In this document: positions 40,301-47,230 of the stretch, one piece after another
Layout of the letters: every line of letters starts with the position of its first letter
Position numbering within the stretch: the stretch's first letter is position 1
NCBI RefSeq assembly: GCF_026342735.1
Contig: NZ_JAPEMM010000001.1
Span: 5,642,001-5,706,000 of the forward strand
From: Streptomyces sp. NBC_00193
GTDB taxonomy: Bacteria; Actinomycetota; Actinomycetes; Streptomycetales; Streptomycetaceae
DNA length: 64,000 nucleotides
Reading direction: 5' to 3'
Translations under genes and position numbers: made by a program
Notes under the pieces: generated by a model
The model's database searches: none
What the model was told of the DNA's origin: nothing
What the model saw: the letters and a program-made list of their open reading frames with translations, nothing else

Positions 40301-40837
40301 ACCTCCGTGCTGCACGTGGCCTCGCACGGATCGGCGGGCACCCGGCCCACGGTCTCGGCCCTGGACCTCGTGGCCGACGACGCGTACACCCCGGCCCCGC
40401 TGACGGTGACCCGGCTGCTCGACCACGGGGGCCGACAGGAGGCGCCCGACGGGCCGTTGGTCGTGCTGAGTGCGTGCCAGACCGATCTGAGCATGCGGGA
40501 CCACGACGAGGCGCTGACCCTCACCACCGCGTTCGTCGCCGCCGGGGCCCGGGACGTCGTGGGATCGCGCTGGCTGGCCCAGGACAGTGCGTCGGCGCTG
40601 CTGATGGCGGTGTTCCACCACCATCTGGCCGTCGACGGGCTCAGCCCCGTGGACGCCCTGAGGGCCGCGCAGCTGTGGATGCTCGACCCCGAACGGAAGA
40701 ACCCGGGTTCCCTCCGGGGCGACCTGCTCCGGGAGATGGAACAGCCGGGACTGGAACGGACCGCGCTCTGGGCCGCCTTCATCCATCAGGGACATCCGGG
40801 CCGGAGCTCGGCGAACTCGGCAGAAGGGACAGCATGA
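37394..40837 (+). CDS. CHAT-domain (caspase-like) protein, paralogue, RES operon
   Basis: 1,147 aa from ATG 37394 (GTG 37400 is possible). Same layout as the divergent CHAT protein: helical-repeat N-terminus, a proline linker at about 245-295 made of DP, AP and EP pairs encoded by a 6-bp tandem repeat, more helical repeats, and a C-terminal CHAT domain with His978 in HVASHG and Cys1028 in LSACQTDLSMRDHDEALTL. Its stop overlaps the start of the antitoxin-like gene (ATGA), which in turn overlaps the RES gene, so the protease, antitoxin and NAD+-consuming effector are made together. Proteolytic removal of the antitoxin by the CHAT protease is an attractive, untested idea. Confidence 0.9.
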   Translation: MRVSGEESGGVEGLRTWVSDAIERVKRQLPGMGGAPLSPYASRASVAELDQLARLLDHDEALRGSVNVWLAGALTLRDAAGAGSAGDRERAERLLRDARDPSAPLGAVVTREEQRWAALFLMSHVTPVQPQQGHFATAPDLSGYLDWLRQAGTAGMVAKAAELGTLMNEAAELPLSPELLGPMRQAQTLFAAPSAQGLSDLLTTMVPPGSPFADQLNQMVDGMFGAMASTGPSSAAPPGPVWERDVDPDPDPDPAPAPAPAPDPVPQQEPEPAPEPEPKRAPEPKAPDPEPRPPIDAEAFRNTVAALDAVNATSQGLDSLLGSGDPHALNELLQRLRSVQDLPMPGLESAAGALESLRALLLSISSTVGGTYQDLSAGRAHIGAVADHLQKSAGKLPPGLGDPAAFTRAMEITFRAMEARETEDVAGLRDLVGEAEALGADVAESVPLRFAVDWALGTVHASLGMLTRDKETLLKALPHIERGMARAEGSGLPFAGELSTPWAGELDLIRAALTGDRAGPVPDYVPPAPDASLEDLYTSTLSLGMRFGLDGDPAVLDTLIEELERLRAGVREGRAPRIAADALWQLAESYHLRRLRAKDEPDPEDTGVVDAAAEALTALAADVLLQSGVEHGLLAARTGASRGVRAARMAASYGRLHEAVAALELGRALVLQAASTASAVPELLEDAGRQDLAEAWRAAAGGEAPGDAGEVPGLLPSTLRREALDALGYRGEGGLLGTPTLSDLADGLADAGADALLYLVAGDTAGPGLAIVVGPELGAGAGALPELRDVEGGPLARYVEAAAARDGSPHDPSLARTWEEALEELCDWAFQALGPLLGEIEERLTAAGDGRRDELPRIVLVPCGRLGIVPWHAARLPAEAAHDRLCQTAVISYAASGGQFLRTARRAPRDPAAFPVLVADPTMSLAYADAEVTTLRDVFYPQARLCGALYDEELPAGTPDAVLGFLADGTSVLHVASHGSAGTRPTVSALDLVADDAYTPAPLTVTRLLDHGGRQEAPDGPLVVLSACQTDLSMRDHDEALTLTTAFVAAGARDVVGSRWLAQDSASALLMAVFHHHLAVDGLSPVDALRAAQLWMLDPERKNPGSLRGDLLREMEQPGLERTALWAAFIHQGHPGRSSANSAEGTA

Positions 40838-41592
40838 ACGAGGAGGGCCGCGGGCCGTCCGCGGAGCCGTTGCTCACCCTGATCGGCGAGCACCTGGAGT
40901 CCATCCGCACCGCGCTCGACGACGCGCAGCACGCACTGCTGCTCACCCGGCTCAAGGCGCTCGCCGAAGCGTCACCGGGCGACGGCATGGCGGTCCCCAG
41001 GGCGCTGCAGGGGGTCAGGCTGGCCCTGCGGCAACTGCCGTTCGGCCATCCGGTGCGCACCATGGTGGACGGGGTGCGCCTGGTTGCCGCGCCTCCCGGG
41101 CCGCAGGCCGTGACGGATGCGCTGAAGCTGGTCGACCTGCTGGCGGCACCGGGCGGGGCCCCCGTCCCGGAGCCCGAACCGCAGGCCGCCCCGGAGGCGG
41201 GCCCGGAAGCCGTCCCGGAAGCCGTCCCGGACAGGGACCCGGCAGGCCGCGCCGACCGCGCGGCCGACCCGCTGCTCCGGGAGCCGGCCCTCTCGGCGGC
41301 CGAGGCGACGGCCCGCTGCGGTGGGGCGCCGCCGCCCGAGCTGATCAGACTGCCGGACCCGCCGAACGGCTACCGCTACCCGGAGTTCCAGTTCCCCGCC
41401 GGCGGCGGCACCCCGTACGAGGTGGTGCTCGAGGTCAACCGGCTGCTCATGGCGGAGGTCGACCCCCGGGGCGCCGCCGCCTGGTGGTACGGCGGCAACA
41501 GCTGGCTGAGCGGGCCCCCGGTGTCGTTGCTGGGCCGGATGCGGGACCACGAACTCGTCGGTGCGGCCACCGCACTCGTGGAGGGGGAGTGA
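40834..41592 (+). CDS. Antitoxin-like protein with Xre/MbcA/ParS toxin-binding domain
   Basis: 252 aa. Residues 1-105 are helical (LLTLIGEHLESIRTALDDAQHALL, ALQGVRLALRQLPFGHPV); 110-140 an Ala/Pro/Glu linker; the C-terminal part (about 165-250) resembles the DUF2384 toxin-binding domain: PNGYRYPEFQFPAGGGTPYE, VVLEVNRLLMAEVDPRGAAAW, PVSLLGRMRDHELVGAA. In RES toxin modules this domain caps the toxin active site, and its gene precedes the toxin, exactly as here (start of the RES gene overlaps the stop by one base). No helix-turn-helix is obvious in the N-terminus, unlike standard Xre antitoxins, so it may not autoregulate. Confidence 0.72.
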   Translation: MNEEGRGPSAEPLLTLIGEHLESIRTALDDAQHALLLTRLKALAEASPGDGMAVPRALQGVRLALRQLPFGHPVRTMVDGVRLVAAPPGPQAVTDALKLVDLLAAPGGAPVPEPEPQAAPEAGPEAVPEAVPDRDPAGRADRAADPLLREPALSAAEATARCGGAPPPELIRLPDPPNGYRYPEFQFPAGGGTPYEVVLEVNRLLMAEVDPRGAAAWWYGGNSWLSGPPVSLLGRMRDHELVGAATALVEGE

Positions 41593-42278
41593 TGAGGGGC
41601 AACTCCATGCCGATGATCAGGCTGTTCCCCATGATCAAGGAGGAACTGCACCCCAACCTCACGGTGATCCCGGCCGGCACGGAACTGTGGCGGGTGCACA
41701 AGGCCAAGTACAGGCCGACCCAGTTCAATCCCACCCTCGCGGACATCCACTTCGAGGGCGGCCGCTTCGAAGGCACCGTGCTGGACCCGTACCACAGCCT
41801 GTACCTGGCCGACAGCGCACTGACGGCCGTCGCGGAGAGCGTGCTGCGCTCCGTGCCCTGGACGGGCGAGAAGCGGATGATCCCCTACGCCCTGGTCCAG
41901 GGACGGGCGTTGAGCGTGCTGCGCACCACGTGCGAACTGACCGTGGTCTCCCTGGTCGGGGAGGCCGACCTCGCGGCCGTACGCCGGAACGCCGAGCTCC
42001 TGGACGACGAGAGGAGCTATGCGAAGGCGCGGCGCTGGGCGAGCGAGATCCGGGCCCAGGCGCCCGACGCCACGGGGCTCGTATGGCAGTCCCGCCGCAA
42101 CCGGCCCGAGAACGCCGTGGTGCTCTTCCACGATCGCTTCGACGACCGCCACGGCCGGGCCCTGGAGGTGCTGCCGGAACGGGGTGTCGAAGACCTCGGA
42201 TCCCCGGCGGGCCTCAAGGAAGTGAACCGGCTCCTCGACCCGTTGTGGGCGGAGGTGTCGGAGCCCGTGGGGTGGTGA
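41592..42278 (+). CDS. RES-domain NAD+-consuming toxin-like protein
   Basis: 228 aa. The RES fold signature is present: Arg34 in ELWRVH, FNPTLADIHFEGGRFEGT, Tyr71 in SLYLADS and Glu82 in ALTAVAESVLR. RES toxins such as MbcT degrade NAD+ by phosphorolysis and arrest or kill the cell; their active site uses these Arg, Tyr and Glu positions. The C-terminal half (GLVWQSRRNRPENAVVLFHDRF) also matches the family. Placed third in an operon with a CHAT protease and an antitoxin-like protein, it is a likely effector. The macro-domain gene follows after 74 bases. Confidence 0.82.
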   Translation: MRGNSMPMIRLFPMIKEELHPNLTVIPAGTELWRVHKAKYRPTQFNPTLADIHFEGGRFEGTVLDPYHSLYLADSALTAVAESVLRSVPWTGEKRMIPYALVQGRALSVLRTTCELTVVSLVGEADLAAVRRNAELLDDERSYAKARRWASEIRAQAPDATGLVWQSRRNRPENAVVLFHDRFDDRHGRALEVLPERGVEDLGSPAGLKEVNRLLDPLWAEVSEPVGW

Positions 42279-42352
42279 CGACCCGCACGGAGGCCCGCGG
42301 GGCCTCCGCCCGCGGCTTGTCCGCCTGCGAAGGGTGATGTCATCGTGAGGCC

Positions 42353-43498
42353 ATGGCCTTACCTCTTTCTGATTACGCGTCACTTCTTGCTGAACTGAAG
42401 GAGGTCAGGCGCGCGGGACTGATCCGGCTGCGGGGGCGTGCGCTGCCCGGGCTGGAAGCGGCTGCGACGACGGTCACGTCCGGCGGCGCCCGGCAGCCGG
42501 GGGCGCCGATAGAGGTGTTGCTGCGAAGCGCGGTGGCCCGCCTGGACGCGGGGACCCTGCGCACCGCCGCCGAGTACACCCTGGGCCTGGCCCAGGGAAC
42601 CCGGGACTGGCCGGCGTCCTCCCGCCGTGCCAGGGCGGCCTCGGTCTACGGAGTGAGCGTCGAGCGGTTCCGCAAGGACCAGGAGGTGATGGTCCTCGGC
42701 CAGGTCGCCGAGCACATCGTGCGGCTGGCGGCGGACGCGTCCGCGGCCGCGCCCGGCGGACCGGGAGGCCTGGGCGGACCGGTCGGACCGGCGGGTCCGG
42801 TGGACGGGGGCGGGGCGGGCACCCATCGGTCCGTGCAGGTCCGGGCGGCCGGCCGGACCGTCGGCCTCACGGTGCACGTGCACCCCGTGGACCTGCTGCG
42901 CGACGTGGACGTGGTCGTCTCCCCGTCCAATGTCCATTTCGCGCTGCCCGAGGTCTACAAGTCGTCCATCGCCGCGTCGCTGCGGCGGGCGGCCGCAGTG
43001 CACGGGATGACCGGCGAGCTCCTGGACGACCCACTGCCCACGGAGCTGCACAACTGGGCGGAGCGGCACGGCACTTCGGGGCGCGCGGTGCGGCCCGGCA
43101 CCGTGGCGGCCACCGGGGCGGGAGCCCTGGCGGCGCAGGGCGTACGGCGCATCTACCACGCGGCGATCGCCGTCCCCCGGGCCGGGACCAACGACTACGA
43201 CGTGCTGCCCGCCGACGTCACCCGGGCGGTGTCCCGGGTCCTGGCGCTGCTGGCCGAGGAGCGCGACCGCCACGTACCGCCGCTGCGCTCGGTGTGCTTC
43301 CCGCTGCTCGGCTCCGGCCGCGGCGGACTGTCCTACGAGGTCAGCGTGGGCGCCGTGTGGGCGGCGGTGGAGGCGGAGCTGGCGCGCGGGGCGCGCTGGG
43401 ACGTGCACTTCGTGGTGCGCACCCCGCGGGCCGCCGCGGTGGTGGAGTGCATCGCCGCCGGAATCCGCCCGGCGCACGACCAGAGGCCGACCGGCTGA
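42353..43498 (+). CDS. Macro-domain (ADP-ribose-binding) protein
   Basis: 381 aa. Residues 1-130 form a helical domain of unknown type (SDYASLLAELKEVRRAGLIRL, SSRRARAASVYGVSVERFRK). A Gly/Pro linker precedes a macro domain at about 180-375: DVVVSPSNVHFALPEV, GTVAATGAGALAAQGVRRIYHAAI, FPLLGSGRGGLSYEVSVGAVWAAVEAEL. These are the ADP-ribose-binding loops; the second glycine loop is well kept. Codon 3 is TTA (42359-42361) and the first dozen codons are unusually AT-rich, suggesting bldA-dependent or slow initiation. Beside a RES gene, it may sense or remove an ADP-ribose-type product. A terminator follows. Confidence 0.8.
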   Translation: MALPLSDYASLLAELKEVRRAGLIRLRGRALPGLEAAATTVTSGGARQPGAPIEVLLRSAVARLDAGTLRTAAEYTLGLAQGTRDWPASSRRARAASVYGVSVERFRKDQEVMVLGQVAEHIVRLAADASAAAPGGPGGLGGPVGPAGPVDGGGAGTHRSVQVRAAGRTVGLTVHVHPVDLLRDVDVVVSPSNVHFALPEVYKSSIAASLRRAAAVHGMTGELLDDPLPTELHNWAERHGTSGRAVRPGTVAATGAGALAAQGVRRIYHAAIAVPRAGTNDYDVLPADVTRAVSRVLALLAEERDRHVPPLRSVCFPLLGSGRGGLSYEVSVGAVWAAVEAELARGARWDVHFVVRTPRAAAVVECIAAGIRPAHDQRPTG

Positions 43499-43518
43499 CC
43501 CGGTGCAATGGAGGGGCG

Positions 43519-43547
43519 CCCCGGTGCGCACGAGGGGCGCACCGGGG
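43519..43547 (+). terminator. Terminator after macro-domain gene
   Basis: Perfect 11-bp stem CCCCGGTGCGC / GCGCACCGGGG (43519-43529 with 43537-43547), seven-base loop, 20 bases after the stop. It separates the CHAT/RES/macro region from the kinase-GTPase operon. Confidence 0.8.
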
Positions 43548-43623
43548 CCGCGCAAGGGGGGTGCGGGGGGATCATGGCCTGGGTAATCTTCGCTGTCACG
43601 ACCAGAGTTGATGATCTGTCACC

Positions 43624-43636
43624 TAGCGTGGGCGCA
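43624..43636 (+). promoter_or_regulatory. Candidate -10 element, leaderless start of GTPase operon
   Basis: TAGCGT at 43624-43629 sits six bases before the ATG of the first gene, with no ribosome-binding site visible. This spacing fits a leaderless transcript, as proposed for padR. No good -35 hexamer was found. Confidence 0.35.
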
Positions 43637-43866
43637 TGAGCGGTGGGATGGAAGAGTGGGGGCGCGGGGCAACGGGCCGGGTGATCACCTGGCCCGATCC
43701 CGACGCGTACGTCCTGGTCGAAGGAGTGCTGCTGCGCATGCTCCCGGAGCCCCCGGGCGCGGCGCCGGGCACGGAGGTGATCGTGGGGTACGAGGCCTCG
43801 CGGCATCTGCGCGTCGCCCGCGGGGCGGCCCGGACGGACCAGGGTGGGGTGTGGGGGGATGAGTGA
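43636..43866 (+). CDS. Small protein heading the kinase-GTPase operon
   Basis: 76 aa, not recognised. Sequence is compact and mostly strand-forming: GRVITWPDPDAYVLVEGVLLRMLPEPP, then GTEVIVGYEASRHLRVARGAA. The gene overlaps the vWA gene by eight bases, which argues that it is translated. It could be an accessory subunit or a regulator of the operon. No motif supports an enzyme. Confidence 0.6.
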   Translation: MSGGMEEWGRGATGRVITWPDPDAYVLVEGVLLRMLPEPPGAAPGTEVIVGYEASRHLRVARGAARTDQGGVWGDE

Positions 43867-44629
43867 GTACGGGTTCGGACTGGCGCAGGGCAACGACGAA
43901 CGGCAGCCCGTCGTCCTGCTCCTCGACACGTCGGCCTCCATGGGGCGCCCGGCCGGGAGTCCCCGGATCGACGAGCTCAGCCGGGCGCTGACCGGCTGGT
44001 TCGACGGGGTGCGGGCGGAGCCGAGGCTGCGCGCGCGGGTCGAGGTGTGCCTGATCACCTTCGACTCGCGGGTCCGGGTCTTCGACCCGGACCGGGAGCA
44101 GCTGGTTCCGGTCGAGGAGGCCGTGACCGACCGGCTCTTCGTACCGGTGGACCGGATGCGCCCGCCCCGGCTGGAGGCGTCCGGGCTGACCCGGATGACG
44201 GAGGCCGTCGAGATCGCGCTCGACCTGGCCCGGGCGCGCCACCGGACGCTGCAGGAGCAACGGGTCCAGGTGCGCAGGCCGTTCCTGTGGGTGCTGACGG
44301 ACGGAGCCCCGAGCGACGCCGACGGGGAGCGGATGGACCCCGCCGCCCTGGCCGGTACGGCGGAGAAGGTGCGGCGCGGCGAGGAGCGGGGCGAATGCGT
44401 GCTCCAGGCGATCGGTGTGAGCGGCGCCGACCTGGAGCTGCTGCGGGTCCTCGCCCCCAAGGGAGCCCTGATGCTGGAGGGCCTGGACTTCGCTCAGATC
44501 CTCGATCTGCTGTTCCAGAGCTCGGACCGGATCGGGGCGGTCCAGGCCGCCGACGAGATCCACGGACAGGTGGCCGACCTGGTGGAGCGCCGGCGGCGCT
44601 TGCGCCTGCTCGACGAGCGGTACCGGTGA
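43859..44629 (+). CDS. vWA-domain protein (TerY/YegL-like)
   Basis: 256 aa, a single von Willebrand factor A domain. MIDAS motif DTSAS begins at Asp23; a conserved Thr region (GLTRMTEAVEIAL) near 120 and LTDGAPSDAD near 152 complete the metal site. The C-terminal 40 residues are a charged helix (DLVERRRRLRLLDERYR). With the PP2C and kinase genes next it forms the TerY-P triad, equivalent to E. coli yegL-yegK-yegI. It probably binds a phosphorylated partner in a metal-dependent way. Confidence 0.88.
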   Translation: MSEYGFGLAQGNDERQPVVLLLDTSASMGRPAGSPRIDELSRALTGWFDGVRAEPRLRARVEVCLITFDSRVRVFDPDREQLVPVEEAVTDRLFVPVDRMRPPRLEASGLTRMTEAVEIALDLARARHRTLQEQRVQVRRPFLWVLTDGAPSDADGERMDPAALAGTAEKVRRGEERGECVLQAIGVSGADLELLRVLAPKGALMLEGLDFAQILDLLFQSSDRIGAVQAADEIHGQVADLVERRRRLRLLDERYR

Positions 44630-45465
44630 TCGTCGCGGGGGCCGCGGTCCAGGGGACCGCCCACCTGGCCCGCGGGCAGGGCTGCCAGGACGCCTTCAAG
44701 GCGGTCGAGTGGGACGGGACGGCGGTGCTGGCCGTCGCGGACGGCGCCGGCGGCAGGGAGCGCAGCGCCCTCGGCGCGCACCTCGCCGTGGACGCCGCCT
44801 GCCGGATCCTGGCCGAGGGCGTCCCCGGGGCGGGGGACGCTCCGGAGGTGTGGACCGGGTGGATCGCCGAGGCCGGCGCCAGGATCATCGGGGACTACCG
44901 GCGGGCGGTGGAGGGCGTGTTGTCGGCGGTGGCCGGGCCCTCGGAGCCCCCGGACCCGTCGGAGCCGGTGGACGCCGGGGCGCTGGCCGCCACGCTGGCG
45001 GCGGCCGTCGTCCGGCCGCCCTGGGTGGCGTTCCTCTCGGTCGGCGACTGCTTCGGGACGGTACTGACCCGGGACCCCGGCGGGTCCGGGCCGGGCGGCG
45101 AGGAGCGCGAGCGGTGCCATCTGGTCCTGCCGCCGCCCGCTCCGGGCGCACCGGAGACGGTCTTCCTCTCGTCGCCCGGGGCCGCGCTGCGCTTACGGTC
45201 CTTCGTGGTCTGGGAGCCGCGGCTGAGCGGGGTCGTACTCGCCACCGACGGCTGTGCGGCCCTGACGCTCGACCACCCCTCCGTACGGGAACTGCCGCCC
45301 GAGGCGGGGCCGTTGCCCTCGGAGCGGTTCTTCTGCGGCCTCGCGGCCACGCTCCGCGCCAACGGCGGTGACGCCACACCCCTGCGCGCCCTGCTCTCCG
45401 GGCCCGGGGCGGCGCGGACCGGCGACGACCTGACGGTGCTCTGCGCTCTCACGGACGGCAGGTGA
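44626..45465 (+). CDS. PP2C-type Ser/Thr phosphatase (YegK-like)
   Basis: 279 aa from a GTG overlapping the vWA stop. Metal-binding aspartates are in place: Asp22 (GCQDAF), Asp39-Gly (VADGAGGRE), SVGD near 145, LATDGC near 207 and GDDLTVL near 265. Reverses phosphorylation by the kinase encoded next. Codon 190 (45193-45195) is TTA, so production of phosphatase, and perhaps of everything downstream through coupling, could depend on bldA tRNA. Overlaps the kinase gene by four bases. Confidence 0.88.
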   Translation: MIVAGAAVQGTAHLARGQGCQDAFKAVEWDGTAVLAVADGAGGRERSALGAHLAVDAACRILAEGVPGAGDAPEVWTGWIAEAGARIIGDYRRAVEGVLSAVAGPSEPPDPSEPVDAGALAATLAAAVVRPPWVAFLSVGDCFGTVLTRDPGGSGPGGEERERCHLVLPPPAPGAPETVFLSSPGAALRLRSFVVWEPRLSGVVLATDGCAALTLDHPSVRELPPEAGPLPSERFFCGLAATLRANGGDATPLRALLSGPGAARTGDDLTVLCALTDGR

Positions 45466-46592
45466 CGATGGCCCTCACGGTGGTGTCCGACAGCGGACGC
45501 ACATGGCACCTCACGCGGCAGATCGGCAGCGGCTCGGAAGGGGTCGTCTTCGCCGTGGACGACGCGCGCCCCCTGGTGGCCAAACTCGTCCTCGACCCGC
45601 CCGATCCCGCCGCCTACCGGCGCCGCATCGCCCGCCTGGTCCGGCAGCGCCGTCAGCCGCGTTCCGTCCGGCTGCTCTCGGGGACGCCCCCGCGGGTCGC
45701 CTGGCCGATGGCCGGGGTCCGGGCCGGCGGGCCGGGCGGCGACGGCGTGGACGGGTACGTGATGACCGACATGCGCCACGCCCATCAGCCGTTCGCGTAC
45801 CTGCTGACCCCGCAGGCCCGCCAGGTGCTGCTGCCCCGTGCGACGTGGGCCACCGCACTCGCGGCGGCCCTCTCGCTCGCCCGTCTCCTCGCGGACCTGC
45901 ACGCCGAGGACTACGTGGTGGGCGACCTGAAGCCGGACAACCTCTGGGTGGACCCGCAGGGCAGGGTCGGCATCGCGGACGTGGACTCCTGGCAGTTCAC
46001 GGACGGGGGCGAGACGTTCCCCGGGCGGATGGGCAGCCCGGGCCACACCGCGCCCGAACGGATCGGCGCACCGGCCAGCACCGCGCCGGACCGGGCGTCC
46101 GACGAGTTCGTCCTCGCCGTCCTCGTCCACCAGTTGCTGATGTGCGGGCTCCACCCCTTCGCCGGGCACCCCTCGGGGGGCGGCGACTACCTGTCGTACG
46201 ACGACAACGTCCTGCACGGCCGGTGCCGACTGCTCGACCGGACCTCGGTGTACCTGCCCCGCTCCGCGCCGCCCGTCGACCTGCTCCCGCGCCGGCTCAC
46301 CGCGCTCTTCCGCGCCGCGTTCGGCGGGATCCGGCCTTCCGCGGCGGTCTGGTGCGAGGCGTTGGCGGCGGAGTCGGATCCGGCGCGGCTGAGGACCTGC
46401 CGGCGGAACGCCCTGCACGTGCACACGGCGGAGCGGCCCTGGTGCCCCTGGTGCGACCTGGCCGAACGCGGGGCCGACGGCTATCCGGGGCCGGACGCGA
46501 GGCCGCGTACGGACGAGGTGGCGGCGGACGCCGGGGGTGCGAAGGCCGCGAAGGACGCGAAGGGGACGGAGGGCGCGGCATGGCAGAGGTGA
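45462..46592 (+). CDS. Ser/Thr protein kinase, YegI-like divergent
   Basis: 376 aa from GTG 45462; ATG 45468 is an alternative. Gly-rich loop GSGSEG (22-27), Lys41 in VAKLV, catalytic loop GDLKPDN with Asp155 (usual HRD is VGD), and metal motif DVDSW at 173-177 in place of DFG. Alpha-C Glu is not obvious. These variations are shared by the YegI-like kinases of TerY-P triads. The C-terminal part has a CPWC pair near 327, possibly half a zinc site, and an Ala/Lys/Asp-rich tail. No membrane segment, so it works in the cytosol. The frame overlaps the radical SAM gene by 13 bases. Confidence 0.88.
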   Translation: MTMALTVVSDSGRTWHLTRQIGSGSEGVVFAVDDARPLVAKLVLDPPDPAAYRRRIARLVRQRRQPRSVRLLSGTPPRVAWPMAGVRAGGPGGDGVDGYVMTDMRHAHQPFAYLLTPQARQVLLPRATWATALAAALSLARLLADLHAEDYVVGDLKPDNLWVDPQGRVGIADVDSWQFTDGGETFPGRMGSPGHTAPERIGAPASTAPDRASDEFVLAVLVHQLLMCGLHPFAGHPSGGGDYLSYDDNVLHGRCRLLDRTSVYLPRSAPPVDLLPRRLTALFRAAFGGIRPSAAVWCEALAAESDPARLRTCRRNALHVHTAERPWCPWCDLAERGADGYPGPDARPRTDEVAADAGGAKAAKDAKGTEGAAWQR

Positions 46593-47230
46593 CCAGGCTC
46601 TCGGTGGCGCGGCGGCTCGACCGCTGCACCGTCCTCGGCCCGGGGGTCAGAGCCGTGATCTGGGTGCAGGGCTGCCCGCTGCGCTGCCGGGGCTGCGTGG
46701 CCGCGGAAACGCTGCCCTTCGACGGGGGCACCGCCCACACCGTGGAGGAACTCACCGACTGGCTCTGCGGGTTGCCCGACATCGAAGGCGTCACCCTCTC
46801 CGGCGGCGAACCCTTCAGCCAGGCGGCGGAGCTGGCCTCACTGCTCGACGCCGTGCGGGCGCGGCGCCCCGAACTCAGCGCCATGGCCTACTCCGGATTC
46901 CGGTACGAGGCCCTGCGCCGGGGCGGCCCCGACCGGCAGGCACTGCTGCGCCGCCTGGACCTGCTCGTCGACGGCCCCTACGTGGCGTCCCGGCAGCACG
47001 GTCTGCGCTGGCGCGGCTCATCCAACCAGCGCATCATCGCGCTCACCGGCCGCTACGCGGACGTGGGGACCGAGCCCGACCACAGCGCGGGCGTCGAACT
47101 GTCCCTGGAAGCCGACGGATCGCTGTCCTGGGCCGGAGTGCCGCCGACTCCCGGCTTCCGTGAGGGGCTCGAGGAACGACTCGCGGCACGGGGCTTCGTC
47201 CTGCGCGCCGAGGAACGGAGGGAAACATGA
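46580..47230 (+). CDS. Minimal radical SAM activase-like enzyme
   Basis: 216 aa. [4Fe-4S]/SAM motif CPLRCRGC (Cys32, Cys36, Cys39) and SAM-binding GGEP in LSGGEPFSQ near 75 define a short radical SAM enzyme of the NrdG/PflA activase type. SSNQRIIALTGRY near 150 is also typical of anaerobic ribonucleotide reductase activases. No glycyl-radical enzyme is encoded in the window, so the partner is unclear; it may modify a protein or peptide of this operon. Overlaps at both ends with neighbours. Confidence 0.85.
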   Translation: MAEVTRLSVARRLDRCTVLGPGVRAVIWVQGCPLRCRGCVAAETLPFDGGTAHTVEELTDWLCGLPDIEGVTLSGGEPFSQAAELASLLDAVRARRPELSAMAYSGFRYEALRRGGPDRQALLRRLDLLVDGPYVASRQHGLRWRGSSNQRIIALTGRYADVGTEPDHSAGVELSLEADGSLSWAGVPPTPGFREGLEERLAARGFVLRAEERRET

